DNA from: Mycobacterium sp. 050128
GTDB taxonomy: Bacteria; Actinomycetota; Actinomycetes; Mycobacteriales; Mycobacteriaceae
Assembly: GCF_036409155.1 (NCBI RefSeq)
Contig: NZ_JAZGLW010000002.1
Span: 186,001 to 250,000, forward strand
Direction: 5' to 3'
DNA length: 64,000 bases
In this document: in pieces, positions 17,713 through 27,686 of the stretch
Layout: each line of letters begins with the position of its first letter
Numbering within the stretch: position 1 is the first letter of the stretch
The notes under the pieces: generated by a model
What the model was told of the DNA's origin: nothing
What the model saw: the letters and a program-made list of their open reading frames with translations, nothing else
Databases searched by the model: none
Translations under genes and position numbers: made by a program

Positions 17713-20100
17713 GTGAGCCTGCAAACCCCGACAATCGCGCCCGAAGCACTCTCCGACGACGAACTCACGTTGATCGACAAGTATTGGCGGGCCGCCAATT
17801 ACCTGTCGGTCGGGCAGATCTATCTGCTCGACAATCCCCTGCTCAAAGAGTCGCTGACGGCTGACCACGTCAAACCCCGGCTGCTGGGACATTGGGGCAC
17901 CACGCCCGGGCTCAACCTCATTTACGCGCACCTGAACCGGATCATCCGCAATCGCGATGCCAATGTCATCTACGTCACCGGACCGGGTCACGGCGGTCCG
18001 GGCCTGGTCGCCAACGCCTACCTGGAAGGCACCTACACCGAGATCTACAGCGGTATCGGCGAGGACGCCGAGGGATTGCGCCGGTTGTTCCGACAGTTCT
18101 CCTTCCCGGGCGGCATCCCGAGTCACGTGGCCGCCCAGACCCCGGGATCGATCCACGAGGGCGGTGAACTCGGCTACGCGCTGGTGCATGCGTTCGGTGC
18201 GGCGTTCGACAACCCCGACCTGGTGGTCGCGTGCGTCATCGGCGACGGCGAAGCCGAGACGGGTCCGCTGGCGGCCGGCTGGCACTCGAACAAATTCCTC
18301 AACCCGGCCGTCGACGGCGCGGTGCTGCCGATTCTGCACCTCAACGGCTACAAGATCGCCAACCCGACCGTGCTGGCCCGCATCCCGCACACCGAACTCG
18401 AATCGCTGCTGCGCGGCTACGGCTATCGGCCGATCACGGTCGCCGGCGACAACCCGGCCACCGTGCACCGGGAGCTGGCCGCCGCCTTCGACGACGCTTT
18501 CGACGACATCGCCGGCATCCAGAGCGCTGCACGCGACGGCCAGCAGACCGATCGACCGGTATGGCCGATGATCGTGCTGCGCACGCCGAAAGGTTGGACC
18601 GGGCCCAAGGAGGTGGACGGCAAGCACGTCGAGGGCACCTGGCGTGCCCACCAGGTTCCGCTGTCCGAGACGCACGACAACCCCGCGCACCGCGCGCAAC
18701 TCGAAGAGTGGATGCGCAGCTATCGGCCCGACGAGTTGTTCGACTCCCGTGGCGTGCTGCGCCCCGAGCTGCGCGAGCTCGCCCCGAAGGGGCACCGGCG
18801 GATGAGCGCCAACCCGCACGCGAACGGCGGCCTGTTGCTGCGCGAGCTGGATCTGCCGGACTTCCGGGACTACGCGGTGCCGGTCGAAGAGCCGGCCGCG
18901 TCCACCCACGAGGCCACCCGGGTATTGGGAACCTTCCTGCGCGACGTCATCACCCATAACCCCGACCGCTTCCGGCTGATGGGGCCCGACGAAACCGCCT
19001 CCAACCGGCTGTCGGCCGTGTTCGAGTCGACCGACAAGGTGTGGCTGTCGCGGACTGAACCCGACGACGAAGGCCTCGCCCCGGACGGCCGGGTGATGGA
19101 GGTGCTCTCCGAGCACCTGTGCCAGGGCTGGCTGGAGGGCTATTTGCTCACCGGGCGGCACGGGTTGTTCAACTGCTACGAGGCGTTCGTGCACATCGTC
19201 GACTCGATGCTCAACCAGCACGCGAAATGGCTGGCCACCAGCCGCGAACTGCCGTGGCGGCAACCGATCGCGTCGCTGAACTACCTGTTGAGCTCGCATG
19301 TGTGGCGCCAAGACCACAACGGCGCGTCCCACCAGGACCCCGGGTTCATCGACCTGGTCGCCAACAAGCGCGCCGAGATCGTGCGCGTCTACCTGCCGCC
19401 GGACGGCAACACACTGCTGTCGGTGGCCGACCACTGCCTGCGCAGCCGCGACTACATCAACGTCATCGTCGCCGGCAAGCAGCCCGCCCTGTCCTACCTC
19501 GGCATCGACGACGCGATCGCACACTGCACCCGCGGCCTGGGGATCTGGGATTGGGCGAGCACCGCGACCGGCGAACCCGACGTGGTGTTGGCGTGCGCCG
19601 GCGACGTCCCCACCCAGGAGGCGCTCGCCGCCGCCGACATCCTGCGCCGCGAGCTGCCCGACCTGGCCGTGCGGATGGTCAACGTCGTCGACCTGATGCG
19701 CCTACAGCCGGACTCCGAGCACCCACATGGATTGCCGGACAAGGAATTCGACGCGTTGTTCACCCGCGACAAGCCGGTCATCTTCGCGTATCACGGCTAT
19801 CCGTGGCTGATCCATCGGCTGTGCTATCGCCGCACTAATCACCCGCACATCCATGTCCGCGGGTTCAAGGAGCGCGGCACCACTACGACGCCGTTCGACA
19901 TGGTGATGCTCAACGACCTCGACCGCTTCCATCTGGTCATCGACGTCATCGACCGGGTCGACGGGTTGGCCGGCCGGGCCGCGCTGCTGCGGCAGCGGAT
20001 GGTAGACGCGCGGCTGAACGCCCGCCGCTACACCCGCGAGCACGGGGAGGACGACCCGCAGATCGCGCACTGGAAGTGGGAATCTGTGCAGTCGTCGTGA
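17713..20100 (+). CDS. xfp: Phosphoketolase (Xfp/Xpk)
   Basis: 795 aa from GTG 17713, the usual length. A thiamin-diphosphate enzyme that cleaves xylulose-5-phosphate, and often fructose-6-phosphate, with phosphate to acetyl phosphate plus glyceraldehyde-3-phosphate or erythrose-4-phosphate. Family motifs are [28 protein letters not shown], the TPP-binding [31 protein letters not shown] and [18 protein letters not shown]. No ackA or pta gene is within the window to use the acetyl phosphate. H37Rv, as I recall it, has no phosphoketolase at this locus, so the gene marks an insertion between the Rv1865c-like and Rv1863c-like genes. Confidence 0.95.
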   Translation: MSLQTPTIAPEALSDDELTLIDKYWRAANYLSVGQIYLLDNPLLKESLTADHVKPRLLGHWGTTPGLNLIYAHLNRIIRNRDANVIYVTGPGHGGPGLVANAYLEGTYTEIYSGIGEDAEGLRRLFRQFSFPGGIPSHVAAQTPGSIHEGGELGYALVHAFGAAFDNPDLVVACVIGDGEAETGPLAAGWHSNKFLNPAVDGAVLPILHLNGYKIANPTVLARIPHTELESLLRGYGYRPITVAGDNPATVHRELAAAFDDAFDDIAGIQSAARDGQQTDRPVWPMIVLRTPKGWTGPKEVDGKHVEGTWRAHQVPLSETHDNPAHRAQLEEWMRSYRPDELFDSRGVLRPELRELAPKGHRRMSANPHANGGLLLRELDLPDFRDYAVPVEEPAASTHEATRVLGTFLRDVITHNPDRFRLMGPDETASNRLSAVFESTDKVWLSRTEPDDEGLAPDGRVMEVLSEHLCQGWLEGYLLTGRHGLFNCYEAFVHIVDSMLNQHAKWLATSRELPWRQPIASLNYLLSSHVWRQDHNGASHQDPGFIDLVANKRAEIVRVYLPPDGNTLLSVADHCLRSRDYINVIVAGKQPALSYLGIDDAIAHCTRGLGIWDWASTATGEPDVVLACAGDVPTQEALAAADILRRELPDLAVRMVNVVDLMRLQPDSEHPHGLPDKEFDALFTRDKPVIFAYHGYPWLIHRLCYRRTNHPHIHVRGFKERGTTTTPFDMVMLNDLDRFHLVIDVIDRVDGLAGRAALLRQRMVDARLNARRYTREHGEDDPQIAHWKWESVQSS

Positions 20101-20137
20101 CCTGGGCGCCGGAGACGCGCAGGTAAACTCGGCCGCA

Positions 20138-20908
20138 ATGTCTGAGCACGCCGCGGCCTTCGATGCCGTTGACCTGCATCCGGTGGTGTCGCAATTGTCG
20201 GCGCTGCACCGGCTGCGGCTGTACTTCGACATTGCCGTGGTGGTCGCGGTGTTGGTGCTGACGAACCTGATCGCGCACTTCACCACGCCGTGGGCGAGTG
20301 TCGCGACGGTGCCGGTGGCAGCCGTCGGGCTGGTGGTGTTGATGCGTGCCACTGGTTTGGACTGGGTCGACCTGGGGCTCGGCCGGGAGCACTGGCGCTC
20401 CGGGCTGGGCTACGCGCTGGCCGCGGTGGCCATCGTGGCGTCGGTGATCGCCGTCGGCGTGCTGCTCCCGATGACGCGGCCGATGTTCCTGAACAGCCAT
20501 TATGCGACGGTCTCGGGCGCGCTGATCGCCTCGATGGTGATCATTCCGCTGCAGACCGTCATTCCCGAGGAGCTGGCCTTCCGGGGTGTGCTGCACGGCG
20601 CGCTGCATCGGGCCTGGGGATTCCGTGGGGTCGCACTCGTCGGCTCGTTGCTGTTCGGCCTGTGGCACGTCGCCACGTCGCTCGGGCTGACCAGCAACAA
20701 CGTCGGCTTCACCCGGGTGTTCGGCGGCGGGTTCGTCGGCATGGTCGCCGGCGTGACGTTGGCCGTGGTGGCGACCGGCTGTGCGGGCTTCGTGTTCAGC
20801 TGGTTGCGTCGGCGCAGCGGCAGCCTGATCGCGCCGATCGCGCTGCATTGGTCGTTGAACGGGCTGGGTGCCTTGGCCGCGGCCCTGGTCTGGCATCTGT
20901 CGGCCTGA
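20138..20908 (+). CDS. CPBP-family intramembrane metalloprotease (Rv1863c-like)
   Basis: 256 aa with about seven transmembrane helices. The CPBP (CAAX protease/bacteriocin-processing) motifs are intact: EELAFR with Glu144, Glu145 and Arg149; the FGLWHVATSL helix carrying a metal-ligand His; and a third motif in IALHWSLNGLG. These proteins are glutamate intramembrane proteases; bacterial roles include peptide maturation and self-protection, and no substrate is evident here. The length equals that of Rv1863c. It is convergent with adhA, the two stop codons being one base apart. Confidence 0.88.
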   Translation: MSEHAAAFDAVDLHPVVSQLSALHRLRLYFDIAVVVAVLVLTNLIAHFTTPWASVATVPVAAVGLVVLMRATGLDWVDLGLGREHWRSGLGYALAAVAIVASVIAVGVLLPMTRPMFLNSHYATVSGALIASMVIIPLQTVIPEELAFRGVLHGALHRAWGFRGVALVGSLLFGLWHVATSLGLTSNNVGFTRVFGGGFVGMVAGVTLAVVATGCAGFVFSWLRRRSGSLIAPIALHWSLNGLGALAAALVWHLSA

Positions 20909-20909
20909 C

Positions 20910-21932
20910 CTACACCAGCAGCACCGCTGCCCCGGCGATGCGACCGTCGGCCAAATCGCTCAGTGCCTGGGCTGCTTGATCGAGCGGATATTCCGGCGTC
21001 GTCACCTCGATGCGATGACGGGCGGTGAAGTCGAGAAACTCGCGCGCATCGGCCCGGGTGTTCGACGTGACCGAGCGAATCTGGCGCTCCTGGAACAGGT
21101 GACGCTGATAGTTCAGGGCCGGGATATCCGTCAAGTGGATTCCGGCGATCGCCAACGTGCCGCCGCGGTCCAGCGCCTCGCAGGCGGGCAGCACCAGGTC
21201 GCCGACCGGCGCGAACAGGATCGCGGCATCCAACGGCACCGGTGGCGGATCCGCCGCTCCCTGAGCCGAGGCGGCGCCGAGAGCCAGCGCCAGCTCGCGG
21301 GCCTGCTCGCCGCGGGTCATCACATGCAGTTCGGCGCCCTGGGCCAACGCGACCTGGGCGGTGATGTGCGCGCTGCCGCCGAAGCCGTAAATGCCCAGCC
21401 GGCCGCCCGGCGGTAGCTGCGCTCGCAGCAGCGAACGGTATCCGATGATGCCGGCGCACAACAGCGGCGCGAGCTCGCTGTCGCTGTAACCGCTCGGCAG
21501 GTGGTGCGCGAAAGCGGCTGGAACCGTCGCGAATTCGGCGTACCCGCCGTCGGCATCCCAGCCGGTGTAGCGGGACTGGGGGCAGAGGTTCTCGTCACCT
21601 CGGCGGCAGTATTTGCACACACCGCAGGTATGGCGCAGCCAGGCGATGCCGACCCGGTCCCCCACCTCGAACCCATCACCGGCGTCGGCGCCCACCTCGA
21701 CGACCTCGCCCACGACCTCGTGGCCGGGGGTGACGTGCTCGCGGTGCACCGGAAGGTCACCCTCGGTGACGTGCAGGTCGGTCCGGCACACCCCGCAGGC
21801 CCGCACCGCCACCAGCAACTCCGAGGGCGCCGGCCGCGGCACTTCCGTGGTGACCCGCTCCAGCGGGTCGGTGACCATCGGGCCGGGCCGGCGCACCCGC
21901 CACGCGTTCATCGTGGTCGTCGCTGAGGCCAT
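20910..21932 (-). CDS. adhA: Zinc-dependent alcohol dehydrogenase AdhA
   Basis: 340 aa from ATG 21932; GTG 21935 and an internal ATG (21911) are alternatives. A medium-chain dehydrogenase with the catalytic zinc segment [16 protein letters not shown] and the structural-zinc lobe [18 protein letters not shown] (four closely spaced Cys). The Rossmann loop is [12 protein letters not shown]. This is the Rv1862 (adhA) class, usually NAD(H)-dependent on primary alcohols. It is convergent with the CPBP protease and is followed upstream by a small GlsB/YeaQ protein on the same strand, an arrangement also recalled for Rv1861-Rv1862. Confidence 0.92.
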   Translation of the reverse strand: MASATTTMNAWRVRRPGPMVTDPLERVTTEVPRPAPSELLVAVRACGVCRTDLHVTEGDLPVHREHVTPGHEVVGEVVEVGADAGDGFEVGDRVGIAWLRHTCGVCKYCRRGDENLCPQSRYTGWDADGGYAEFATVPAAFAHHLPSGYSDSELAPLLCAGIIGYRSLLRAQLPPGGRLGIYGFGGSAHITAQVALAQGAELHVMTRGEQARELALALGAASAQGAADPPPVPLDAAILFAPVGDLVLPACEALDRGGTLAIAGIHLTDIPALNYQRHLFQERQIRSVTSNTRADAREFLDFTARHRIEVTTPEYPLDQAAQALSDLADGRIAGAAVLLV

Positions 21933-21987
21933 CACCCCATCATGCCGCTATGCGCCGGCGATCCGCACGGGCCCAAAGGCCTTGGTC

Positions 21988-22266
21988 CTACAGGGTCTTC
22001 GTGCGCGAGGTGGCGAACTTGTAGATCAACAACAGGATCACCGCGCCAACCAGCGCACCCAGGAAGGAGTGCTGAATGGGCGGATGAATATCGAACTGGT
22101 GCGGTGGGAAGACGATGCTGCCCAGGGTGCCGCCGACATACGAGCCGACGATGCCCAGCAGTGCGGTGGCGACCCAGCCCATTGGCTGCTTGCCCGGCAC
22201 CAGCAGGCGCGCGACCAGGCCGACGATCAGACCCAAGACGATCAGCCAGACGATATGCAGAATCAT
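21988..22266 (-). CDS. GlsB/YeaQ/YmgE small stress membrane protein (copy 1)
   Basis: 92 aa with three hydrophobic helices and glycine-rich turns (VGLVARLLVPGKQPMGWVATALLGIVGSYVGG), the transglycosylase-associated-protein pattern. Members are small integral membrane proteins linked to general stress in many bacteria; no enzymatic activity has been shown. A second copy lies upstream at 22452-22751, and each has a GGGGTATAC box before it. Confidence 0.88.
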   Translation of the reverse strand: MILHIVWLIVLGLIVGLVARLLVPGKQPMGWVATALLGIVGSYVGGTLGSIVFPPHQFDIHPPIQHSFLGALVGAVILLLIYKFATSRTKTL

Positions 22267-22310
22267 GACCGGTTCCTTCGATTTAACTGACAGACGGGAC
22301 GTAGGGCCGT

Positions 22311-22335
22311 ATACCCCGTCGGAGCCAACTCAACC
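22311..22335 (-). promoter_or_regulatory. SigF-like promoter for GlsB copy 1
   Basis: On the minus strand GGTT, 15 nt, then GGGTAT (plus-strand ATACCC at 22311-22316). This approximates the mycobacterial SigF consensus GTTT-N15-17-GGGTAT. The predicted start lies about 38 nt before the ATG at 22266. The family is often part of the general stress regulon, which agrees. The -35 half is imperfect. Confidence 0.5.
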
Positions 22336-22451
22336 GCCTCGGCGAAATACCACTTCCGATAACGTAATTCGGCTCAGTGCGGCGACTCGCAAACCGCCCG
22401 GCGGATCGCCGATCAGCGCCGCAGCGGATTTGCCACAGGCGGCCCCGTCGT

Positions 22452-22751
22452 TCAGCTCCTCCGCACCAGGCCGACAATCCAGAGCAGAATCACCGACCCC
22501 AGTAACGCGGTCAAGAAGGTGAAGACCCAGCCGCCGGCCGCGGTGTCGACGAAGAAGCTCAGCAAAAAGCCGCCGATCAGTGCGCCGACCACGCCGATCA
22601 CGATGTTCATCAAGATTCCGGAGCCGGAACCCTTCATGATCTTGCCCGCGGCCCACCCGGCAAGGCCGCCGATGATGATGTAACCGATCAGGCCGACGCT
22701 CGTCGTCGTGGTCGATCGGGCCAGGTACTCGGTAGCCGCCATGACATCCAT
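22452..22751 (-). CDS. GlsB/YeaQ/YmgE small stress membrane protein (copy 2, Rv1861-like)
   Basis: 99 aa with three transmembrane helices: IGYIIIGGLAGWAAGKIMKG, the central VIGVVGALIGGFLLSFFV, and LTALLGSVILLWIVGLVRR. Same family as the 92-aa protein 185 bp away but clearly diverged, so an old duplication. By position and size (101 aa recalled) it is the likelier Rv1861 orthologue. It is probably embedded in the cytoplasmic membrane; its function is unknown. A GGGGTATAC box lies about 60 bp before the ATG. Confidence 0.88.
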   Translation of the reverse strand: MDVMAATEYLARSTTTTSVGLIGYIIIGGLAGWAAGKIMKGSGSGILMNIVIGVVGALIGGFLLSFFVDTAAGGWVFTFLTALLGSVILLWIVGLVRRS

Positions 22752-22812
22752 GCGAGTCTCCTTGCAGTTCGCTGCCAGAGCTCAGCCTAAAGTCCGGGGC
22801 AGTCGAAGCGGT

Positions 22813-22841
22813 ATACCCCGGTTACCGGTCAGGCACTAAAC
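22813..22841 (-). promoter_or_regulatory. Second GGGTAT box, SigF-like, before GlsB copy 2
   Basis: Minus-strand GGGTAT (plus ATACCC 22813-22818) with the same GGGGTATAC context as the box at 22311. The nearest GTTT is 19 nt upstream, longer than the SigF optimum, and lies just inside the apa 3' end (22829-22841). It would give a leader of about 54 nt. Confidence 0.4.
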
Positions 22842-23875
22842 GACGTTTGTTGCGGCGCCGGGCTCGGGGTGGGAGTGACCTCGCTGGCGGGTGCCTGGCC
22901 TGGTGCCTGGCCGGGCGCGGGTGCGGGGGCTCCCGGAGCAGGTGCCGCCGGAGCCCCTGGCGCCGCGCCGGGTGCGCCCGGAGCCGGACCCGGCGCGCCC
23001 GGCGCCGGCGGTGCGGTGAACGGCAGGATCGACTCGGCCAGTGCCTTGGCTCCGACCTTGTCGACCGGGTTGTTGCCGGTACCGAGCCACACCACAAACC
23101 AGCGCTGGGGCGGCCCGGCGGCGCTGGCCGCATTGGGAGCGCTGACCACGCCGGTCCAGATCTGTCCGTTGGGCTTGCTCGGATCGCTGAACTTGACCTC
23201 GTAGAACGACGAGCTTCCGGTGATCCCGTTGGCGCCGGTCAGCGGGGCCGATTCCTGATTGATCCGGGTGCCGGGATACGGCATGAAGAACTCACCCATG
23301 TCCGAGCCCAGCCGGACGGCGGCCTTGGCGTCGTTGGCTTCCGCACTGGCATAGAGCTTTTGGTCCAGGCGCCCCATCACAATGCGAGTGTCGTTGGCAA
23401 CCGGCGCGGGTTGACCGGGCTGCGGCGGCGGACCGACCATCTTGCTGAGCAGCGCCGAACCGTAGTCGAGGTGCGAGGCGTCCGACTCGGCCCATCCGCC
23501 GGGAAGCAGGTAGCTAAAGCCGCCGACCACGTTGGTGATCCGGGCGGCGTTGGGGTCGACGGGCGGCGGCGGCGCAGGCGCGTTGGGGTCCACCGGCGGG
23601 GGCGGCGGCGGCACCGGCGCGTTCGGGTCGCCGGCTGCCGGCTGTCCGGCGGGTGCCGGGACGCCCGGCGCAGGTGCCGCGGTCGTCGGCGCGGGTGCGG
23701 GTGCGCCCGGGGCCGGGGCGGTGGTCGTTGCCGGTACCGGAGTCGGGACCTCGGGATCGGCATTTGCGGGGGCCGGCAACGCGAAGGTGACGGCACTGGC
23801 ACTGGTCACCGTGGCGATCGCCAGCGTCGCCCACAGGCCTTTGCGACGTGTCGAGTGTGAGTCCACCTGATCCAT
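22829..23875 (-). CDS. apa: Alanine/proline-rich secreted antigen Apa (MPT32, fibronectin-attachment protein)
   Basis: 348 aa. It starts with a Sec signal peptide (basic RRK, hydrophobic stretch, APANA, predicted cut after Ala39). A Pro/Ala/Thr-rich mannosylation region follows, then a globular core (about 115-285) with the fibronectin-binding region, and a long PGAPAPAP tail. This is the Apa/FAP protein (Rv1860, 325 aa), an O-mannosylated secreted adhesin and strong T-cell antigen. The proline-rich segments are longer than in M. tuberculosis, as in other non-tuberculous species. Its place after modC on the same strand explains its older name ModD. Confidence 0.97.
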   Translation of the reverse strand: MDQVDSHSTRRKGLWATLAIATVTSASAVTFALPAPANADPEVPTPVPATTTAPAPGAPAPAPTTAAPAPGVPAPAGQPAAGDPNAPVPPPPPPVDPNAPAPPPPVDPNAARITNVVGGFSYLLPGGWAESDASHLDYGSALLSKMVGPPPQPGQPAPVANDTRIVMGRLDQKLYASAEANDAKAAVRLGSDMGEFFMPYPGTRINQESAPLTGANGITGSSSFYEVKFSDPSKPNGQIWTGVVSAPNAASAAGPPQRWFVVWLGTGNNPVDKVGAKALAESILPFTAPPAPGAPGPAPGAPGAAPGAPAAPAPGAPAPAPGQAPGQAPASEVTPTPSPAPQQTSFSA

Positions 23876-23973
23876 GGCGACGAACCTACCGTGTTACCGC
23901 TGTGACGCAAGGATGCCGTGCTGGCGATGCGCGCGATGTTGCCGGAGCGCAACCTTCGGTGAGTCTGCGCAGT

Positions 23974-25098
23974 TCACTGCGGGTGGGCGCGTCGCGGTGC
24001 CGCCGGATACAGCGCCACTTCGAGCGCTTTGACCGAAAACCACACCCGGTCTCCGGGGGTCAGCTGCAGCTCGGCGGCGGCCTCCGCGGTGATCTCGGCG
24101 GCCAGCCCCGGGGCGCCGCCGGGCTGTTCCTCGCCGCGCACCACGACCGCGGGTCCGCGAATGTCCAGCTCTGTCACGGTGACGTCGACGCAGTTGCGGG
24201 GGCTGCCGTGCGGCAGGTCCCGGTACACGGCCACCGCCTTGGGGGCGAACACCGCGATGGAGTCCTGCCCGTCGGTCAGCTCGGCGCCCAGCTGCCCGGC
24301 GGGGGTTCCGTGCCAGCGGGCGCCGGAGCGGGTCCGCAGCGAGCCGTCGGGCCCGATGGTTCCGTTGACCAGGTTGACGCCGGCGATGCGGGCCCCGAAA
24401 TGGCTGCGCGGCGCGGTGAGCACTTCGGGCACCGGGCCGACTTCGGCGATCTTGCCGGCCTCGAGCACCAGCGCCCGATCGGCCAGGGTGAACACGTCGA
24501 GCAGGTCGTGGGTGATCAGAACGACCGCGCAGCCGCTGCGCGCGACCGCGGTCCGCAGCACCGCGCGGATGGCCGCGGCCGCCCCGACGTCCAGCCCGGT
24601 CAGCGGTTCGTCGAGCAGCAGCACGTCGGGTTCGGCGGCCAACGCCCGCGCGATCGCCACCCGCTGAGCCTGACCGCCGGACAGCTGCCGCGGTTTGCGG
24701 TCGGCGAACTGCTCGGCATCCACCTCGCGCAGCCAGTGCAGGGCCGTCTGCTTCGCCTTGGCGCGGGCCGACCGGACAAGGCCACGACGGCTGTGCGGCC
24801 CGAACGCCACATTGGCGGCCACGCTCATGTGCGGGAACAGCAACGGGTCCTGCTGCAGCAGCCCGACCCGCCGGTCGTGCGTCGCCACGTCGATCCCGGC
24901 GGCGGTGTCGGTCAACACCCGATCCCCCAACCGCACCACGCCCTCATCGGGGCGAACCAGACCGGCGATGACGTGCAGGGCGGTCGACTTACCCGCGCCG
25001 TTGGGTCCGAGCACCGCGAGCACCTCGCCCGGGGACACCGAAAACTCCACATCCAACTGGCGGTCGGCGACGACCGCGCGAAGCTGCAGCTCGCTCAC
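23974..25098 (-). CDS. modC: Molybdate ABC transporter ATPase ModC
   Basis: 374 aa. The ABC ATPase has Walker A GPNGAGKST, Q-loop LLQQDPLLFPH, signature LSGGQAQR, Walker B VLLLDEPLTGLD and the H-loop LITHDLLDV. The C-terminus (about 290-365) is a Mop/TOBE oxyanion-binding domain. It energises molybdate uptake for molybdenum-cofactor enzymes. The gap to modB is 3 bp and the order modA-modB-modC is standard. The length agrees with Rv1859 (369 aa). Confidence 0.97.
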   Translation of the reverse strand: MSELQLRAVVADRQLDVEFSVSPGEVLAVLGPNGAGKSTALHVIAGLVRPDEGVVRLGDRVLTDTAAGIDVATHDRRVGLLQQDPLLFPHMSVAANVAFGPHSRRGLVRSARAKAKQTALHWLREVDAEQFADRKPRQLSGGQAQRVAIARALAAEPDVLLLDEPLTGLDVGAAAAIRAVLRTAVARSGCAVVLITHDLLDVFTLADRALVLEAGKIAEVGPVPEVLTAPRSHFGARIAGVNLVNGTIGPDGSLRTRSGARWHGTPAGQLGAELTDGQDSIAVFAPKAVAVYRDLPHGSPRNCVDVTVTELDIRGPAVVVRGEEQPGGAPGLAAEITAEAAAELQLTPGDRVWFSVKALEVALYPAAPRRAHPQ

Positions 25099-25101
25099 CG
25101 G

Positions 25102-25896
25102 CTACCTCGCCGCTGTTCCGGTCAACCGGCGAGCGCCCAGGCCGAGCACGACCAGCGCAGCCACCGCGACGAGCAGAATCGACAGTGCCACAGCGGCATT
25201 CGCGTCGGTCACCCGTTGCAGATAGATCTCCAGTGGCAGAGTGCGGGTGACCCCTTGGCGCGAACCCGCGAAGGTCAGCGTCGCGCCGAACTCGCCCAAC
25301 GAGCGGGCGAACGCCAGCACCGCGCCGGACATCAGTCCGGGCAGCAGCAGCGGCAGGGTGACCCGCCACCACACCATGCTGGGGCGTGCCCCGAGCGTGG
25401 CCGCGACCACCTCATAATTCGAGCCCGCCGTACGGGCCGCGCCCTCGAGGGAAATCACCAGAAACGGCAACGAGACAAAGGTCTGCGCCAGCACGACGGC
25501 GGTGGTGCTGAAGGCGATGCGCAAGCCCGCGGCCTCCAGGTAGTGCCCGATCAGTCCGAGCCGGCCGAAGGCGTAGAGCAACGCAATACCGCCCACCACC
25601 GGCGGCAGCACCAGCGGCAGCAGGATCAGCGGCCGCAGCAGCCGCACCAGCAGCGCCGTGCTGCGGGCCAGCACCAGTGCCATCGGCACCCCCAGCAGCA
25701 CGCACAGGACGGTGCTCGCGGCTGCGGTCTTGAGGCTGAGCAGCAGCGCCGTCTTTGACGACGCGCTGGTGATCAGCGACCAGAAGTTCGGCCAGTCGAC
25801 CTTGATCGCGATCGCCAGCAGCGGCAACACCACGAACGCGGCTCCCACGGCGGCAGGGACATACACCCATCGGGGCAGGTTCGTGGGCCGGCGCAC
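25102..25896 (-). CDS. modB: Molybdate ABC transporter permease ModB
   Basis: 264 aa, equal to Rv1858. A polytopic permease with about six helices ([20 protein letters not shown] first) and the cytoplasmic EAA loop [20 protein letters not shown] that contacts ModC. It forms the membrane channel that receives molybdate from the lipoprotein ModA. It is 9 bp downstream of modA and 3 bp before modC. Confidence 0.96.
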   Translation of the reverse strand: MRRPTNLPRWVYVPAAVGAAFVVLPLLAIAIKVDWPNFWSLITSASSKTALLLSLKTAAASTVLCVLLGVPMALVLARSTALLVRLLRPLILLPLVLPPVVGGIALLYAFGRLGLIGHYLEAAGLRIAFSTTAVVLAQTFVSLPFLVISLEGAARTAGSNYEVVAATLGARPSMVWWRVTLPLLLPGLMSGAVLAFARSLGEFGATLTFAGSRQGVTRTLPLEIYLQRVTDANAAVALSILLVAVAALVVLGLGARRLTGTAAR

Positions 25897-25905
25897 GGTC
25901 GCGGG

Positions 25906-26691
25906 TCAGGGTTTTGCGAAGCCGTATTGCGCCAGAATTTTCTGGCCCGCATCCGACGTCACCAGGGTCACGAACTTCTGCGCGGTCGCCGGCTGTCGCG
26001 CCTTCTTCAACACCCCGATGGGATAGACGTTGACCGCACCTGCGGCCGCGGGAAAGTTCACCGTCGCGACTTTGTCTTTCGCGTTCTTCGCGTCCGTGAC
26101 GTAGACCAGCGCGGCGTCGGCCTGCCCGGTGGTGACCTTGTTGAGGACATCGGTCACGCTGGGTTCCTCGCTGACCGGGTTGAGATGCACCCCGGTGCTG
26201 TCTTCGATGCGCTGGGTCGCTGCCCCGCACGGCACCGGCTGCTGGCAGATCACCACGTTGACGCCCGGTTTGGCCAGGTCCGCGAAGGAACCGATGCTCT
26301 TCGGATTGCCCGGCGCGGTGACGATGACCAGGGTGTTGGCGGCGAAGTTCTGAGGGTTGTCGGCGAGCAGCCCGGCCCTGACGACGGTGTCCATCTGCGC
26401 GGTGTCCGCCGACGCGAACACATCGGCGCTCGCACCCTGAGTCAGCTGGGTGGCGAGTTCGGCGGAACCGGCGAAGTCGAATTCGACGCCGCTACCGGGA
26501 TTGTCGGTCTTGAACTGCTGACCGAGCTGGGTGAACGCGGCCTTGAGCGAGGCCGCGGCGAACACCACGATCGAGCCCGACGGTGACGACGACTGACCGG
26601 GCGACGAGGACGGTGCTTTCGAGCTACAGGCGACCATGCCCGCGATGAGCATCGTGGATCCCAACCCGGCCAGGACCCCGATCCCACGCAT
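25906..26691 (-). CDS. modA: Molybdate-binding lipoprotein ModA
   Basis: 261 aa, equal to Rv1857. The N-terminus is a lipoprotein signal with lipobox MVAC (Cys22), so the mature protein is anchored outside the membrane. The binding fold shows the ModA motifs IVVFAAASLKAAFTQLG, FDFAGSAELATQLTQGA and DVFASAD. It delivers molybdate or tungstate to ModBC. It is the first gene of modABC; its promoter must lie in the 255-bp divergent gap with the next SDR. Molybdenum control cannot be seen in the sequence. Confidence 0.96.
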   Translation of the reverse strand: MRGIGVLAGLGSTMLIAGMVACSSKAPSSSPGQSSSPSGSIVVFAAASLKAAFTQLGQQFKTDNPGSGVEFDFAGSAELATQLTQGASADVFASADTAQMDTVVRAGLLADNPQNFAANTLVIVTAPGNPKSIGSFADLAKPGVNVVICQQPVPCGAATQRIEDSTGVHLNPVSEEPSVTDVLNKVTTGQADAALVYVTDAKNAKDKVATVNFPAAAGAVNVYPIGVLKKARQPATAQKFVTLVTSDAGQKILAQYGFAKP

Positions 26692-26946
26692 GGTCAGACC
26701 CTAGCTTGCGGCAGGGTGAGCAGTGACGACCAAAGAGTTATCGAAAATTGTCCGCGCGTCGCGCGTCCTTAGTTTCCCCTTAGAACTACTGTCCAGTAAC
26801 ATTCGGCGTAGATTGACGCCATACGCGCTGAGATCCCAGGCATCGGTCCTGTGGCGTGACACCATCGGAACCACGAACACATCGCCGAGCAGAGCGTTAA
26901 CGCTGGTGAATGCCAGGGCCTGGGTTCAACGTCGAACACGAGGAGG
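26692..26946. other. Divergent intergenic region between modA and an SDR gene
   Basis: This 255-bp gap holds the promoters of modABC (minus) and the Rv1856c-like SDR (plus). A clear ribosome-binding site GAGGAGG precedes the SDR ATG at 26947. I see a GTTAAC palindrome near 26898 but no ModE-like or riboswitch-like structure that I can support, and no coding sequence. Confidence 0.6.
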
Positions 26947-27624
26947 ATGGCAGTGGAGGTGCTGGTCACCGGCGGCGACACGGACCTGGGGCGAACGGTA
27001 GCCGAGGGATTTCGCGATGGCGGTCACAAGGTGACCCTCGTGGGTGCGCGGCGCAGCGATCTCGAGATCGCCGCCAAAGAGCTCGACGTCGACGCGATCG
27101 TTTGCGACACCACCGACCCGGCCAGCCTCGAGGAGGCGCGTGGGTTGTTCCCCCATCACCTGGACACCATCGTCAATGTGCCCGATAGCGGCTGGAGCGA
27201 TGGCGACCCGCGCACCTATTCGCTGTCCGACACCGCCGCCGTATGGCGCAGTTCGCTCGAGGCGACCGTGCTGTCCGCTGTGCTGACGGTGCAAGCCGTC
27301 GGCGACCACCTGCGCTCCGGTGGCTCCATCATCAGCGTCGTGCCGGAAAACCCGCCCGCGGCCAGTGTCGACGCCGCGATCAAGGCGACGCTGTCGAGCT
27401 GGATCTCCGGTCAGGCCGGCATTTTCGGCACTCGCGGAATCACCGTCAACGCCGTCGCGAGCGGGCGCAGCGCCCAGGCCGGCTACGAAGGTCTTTCGCG
27501 CACAACACCTTCCGTCGCCGAAGAGGTCGCGCGGTTGGCGTTGTTCCTGACGACCCCGGCGGCCCGCCACATCACCGGCCAGACCCTGCACGTCAGCCAC
27601 GGCTCCCTCGCTCGTTTCGCCTAG
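26947..27624 (+). CDS. Atypical SDR without catalytic tyrosine (Rv1856c-like)
   Basis: 225 aa, the length I recall for Rv1856c. A Rossmann fold with VEVLVTGGDTDLGRTVAEGF at the start and GITVNAVASG late, both typical of SDRs. The YxxxK site reads DAAIK, so the catalytic Tyr is replaced by Asp, and the NNAG motif is NVPDSG. It may be a binding or regulatory relative rather than an active oxidoreductase. The start follows GAGGAGG by 3-4 nt. It is divergent from modA and 293 bp before ndh. Confidence 0.85.
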   Translation: MAVEVLVTGGDTDLGRTVAEGFRDGGHKVTLVGARRSDLEIAAKELDVDAIVCDTTDPASLEEARGLFPHHLDTIVNVPDSGWSDGDPRTYSLSDTAAVWRSSLEATVLSAVLTVQAVGDHLRSGGSIISVVPENPPAASVDAAIKATLSSWISGQAGIFGTRGITVNAVASGRSAQAGYEGLSRTTPSVAEEVARLALFLTTPAARHITGQTLHVSHGSLARFA

Positions 27625-27661
27625 AGAGCATTAGGCCGGGGACCAGATTCCCTGTGCGCCT

Positions 27662-27686
27662 GGGGTTTTGGTGACGCGCAAACCCC
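27662..27686 (+). terminator. Candidate terminator after the Rv1856c-like gene
   Basis: A 7-bp perfect inverted repeat, GGGGTTT at 27662-27668 and AAACCCC at 27680-27686, with an 11-nt loop, 38 bp after the SDR stop. It is weaker than the lon terminator. The rest of 27625-27917 is non-coding. Confidence 0.4.
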
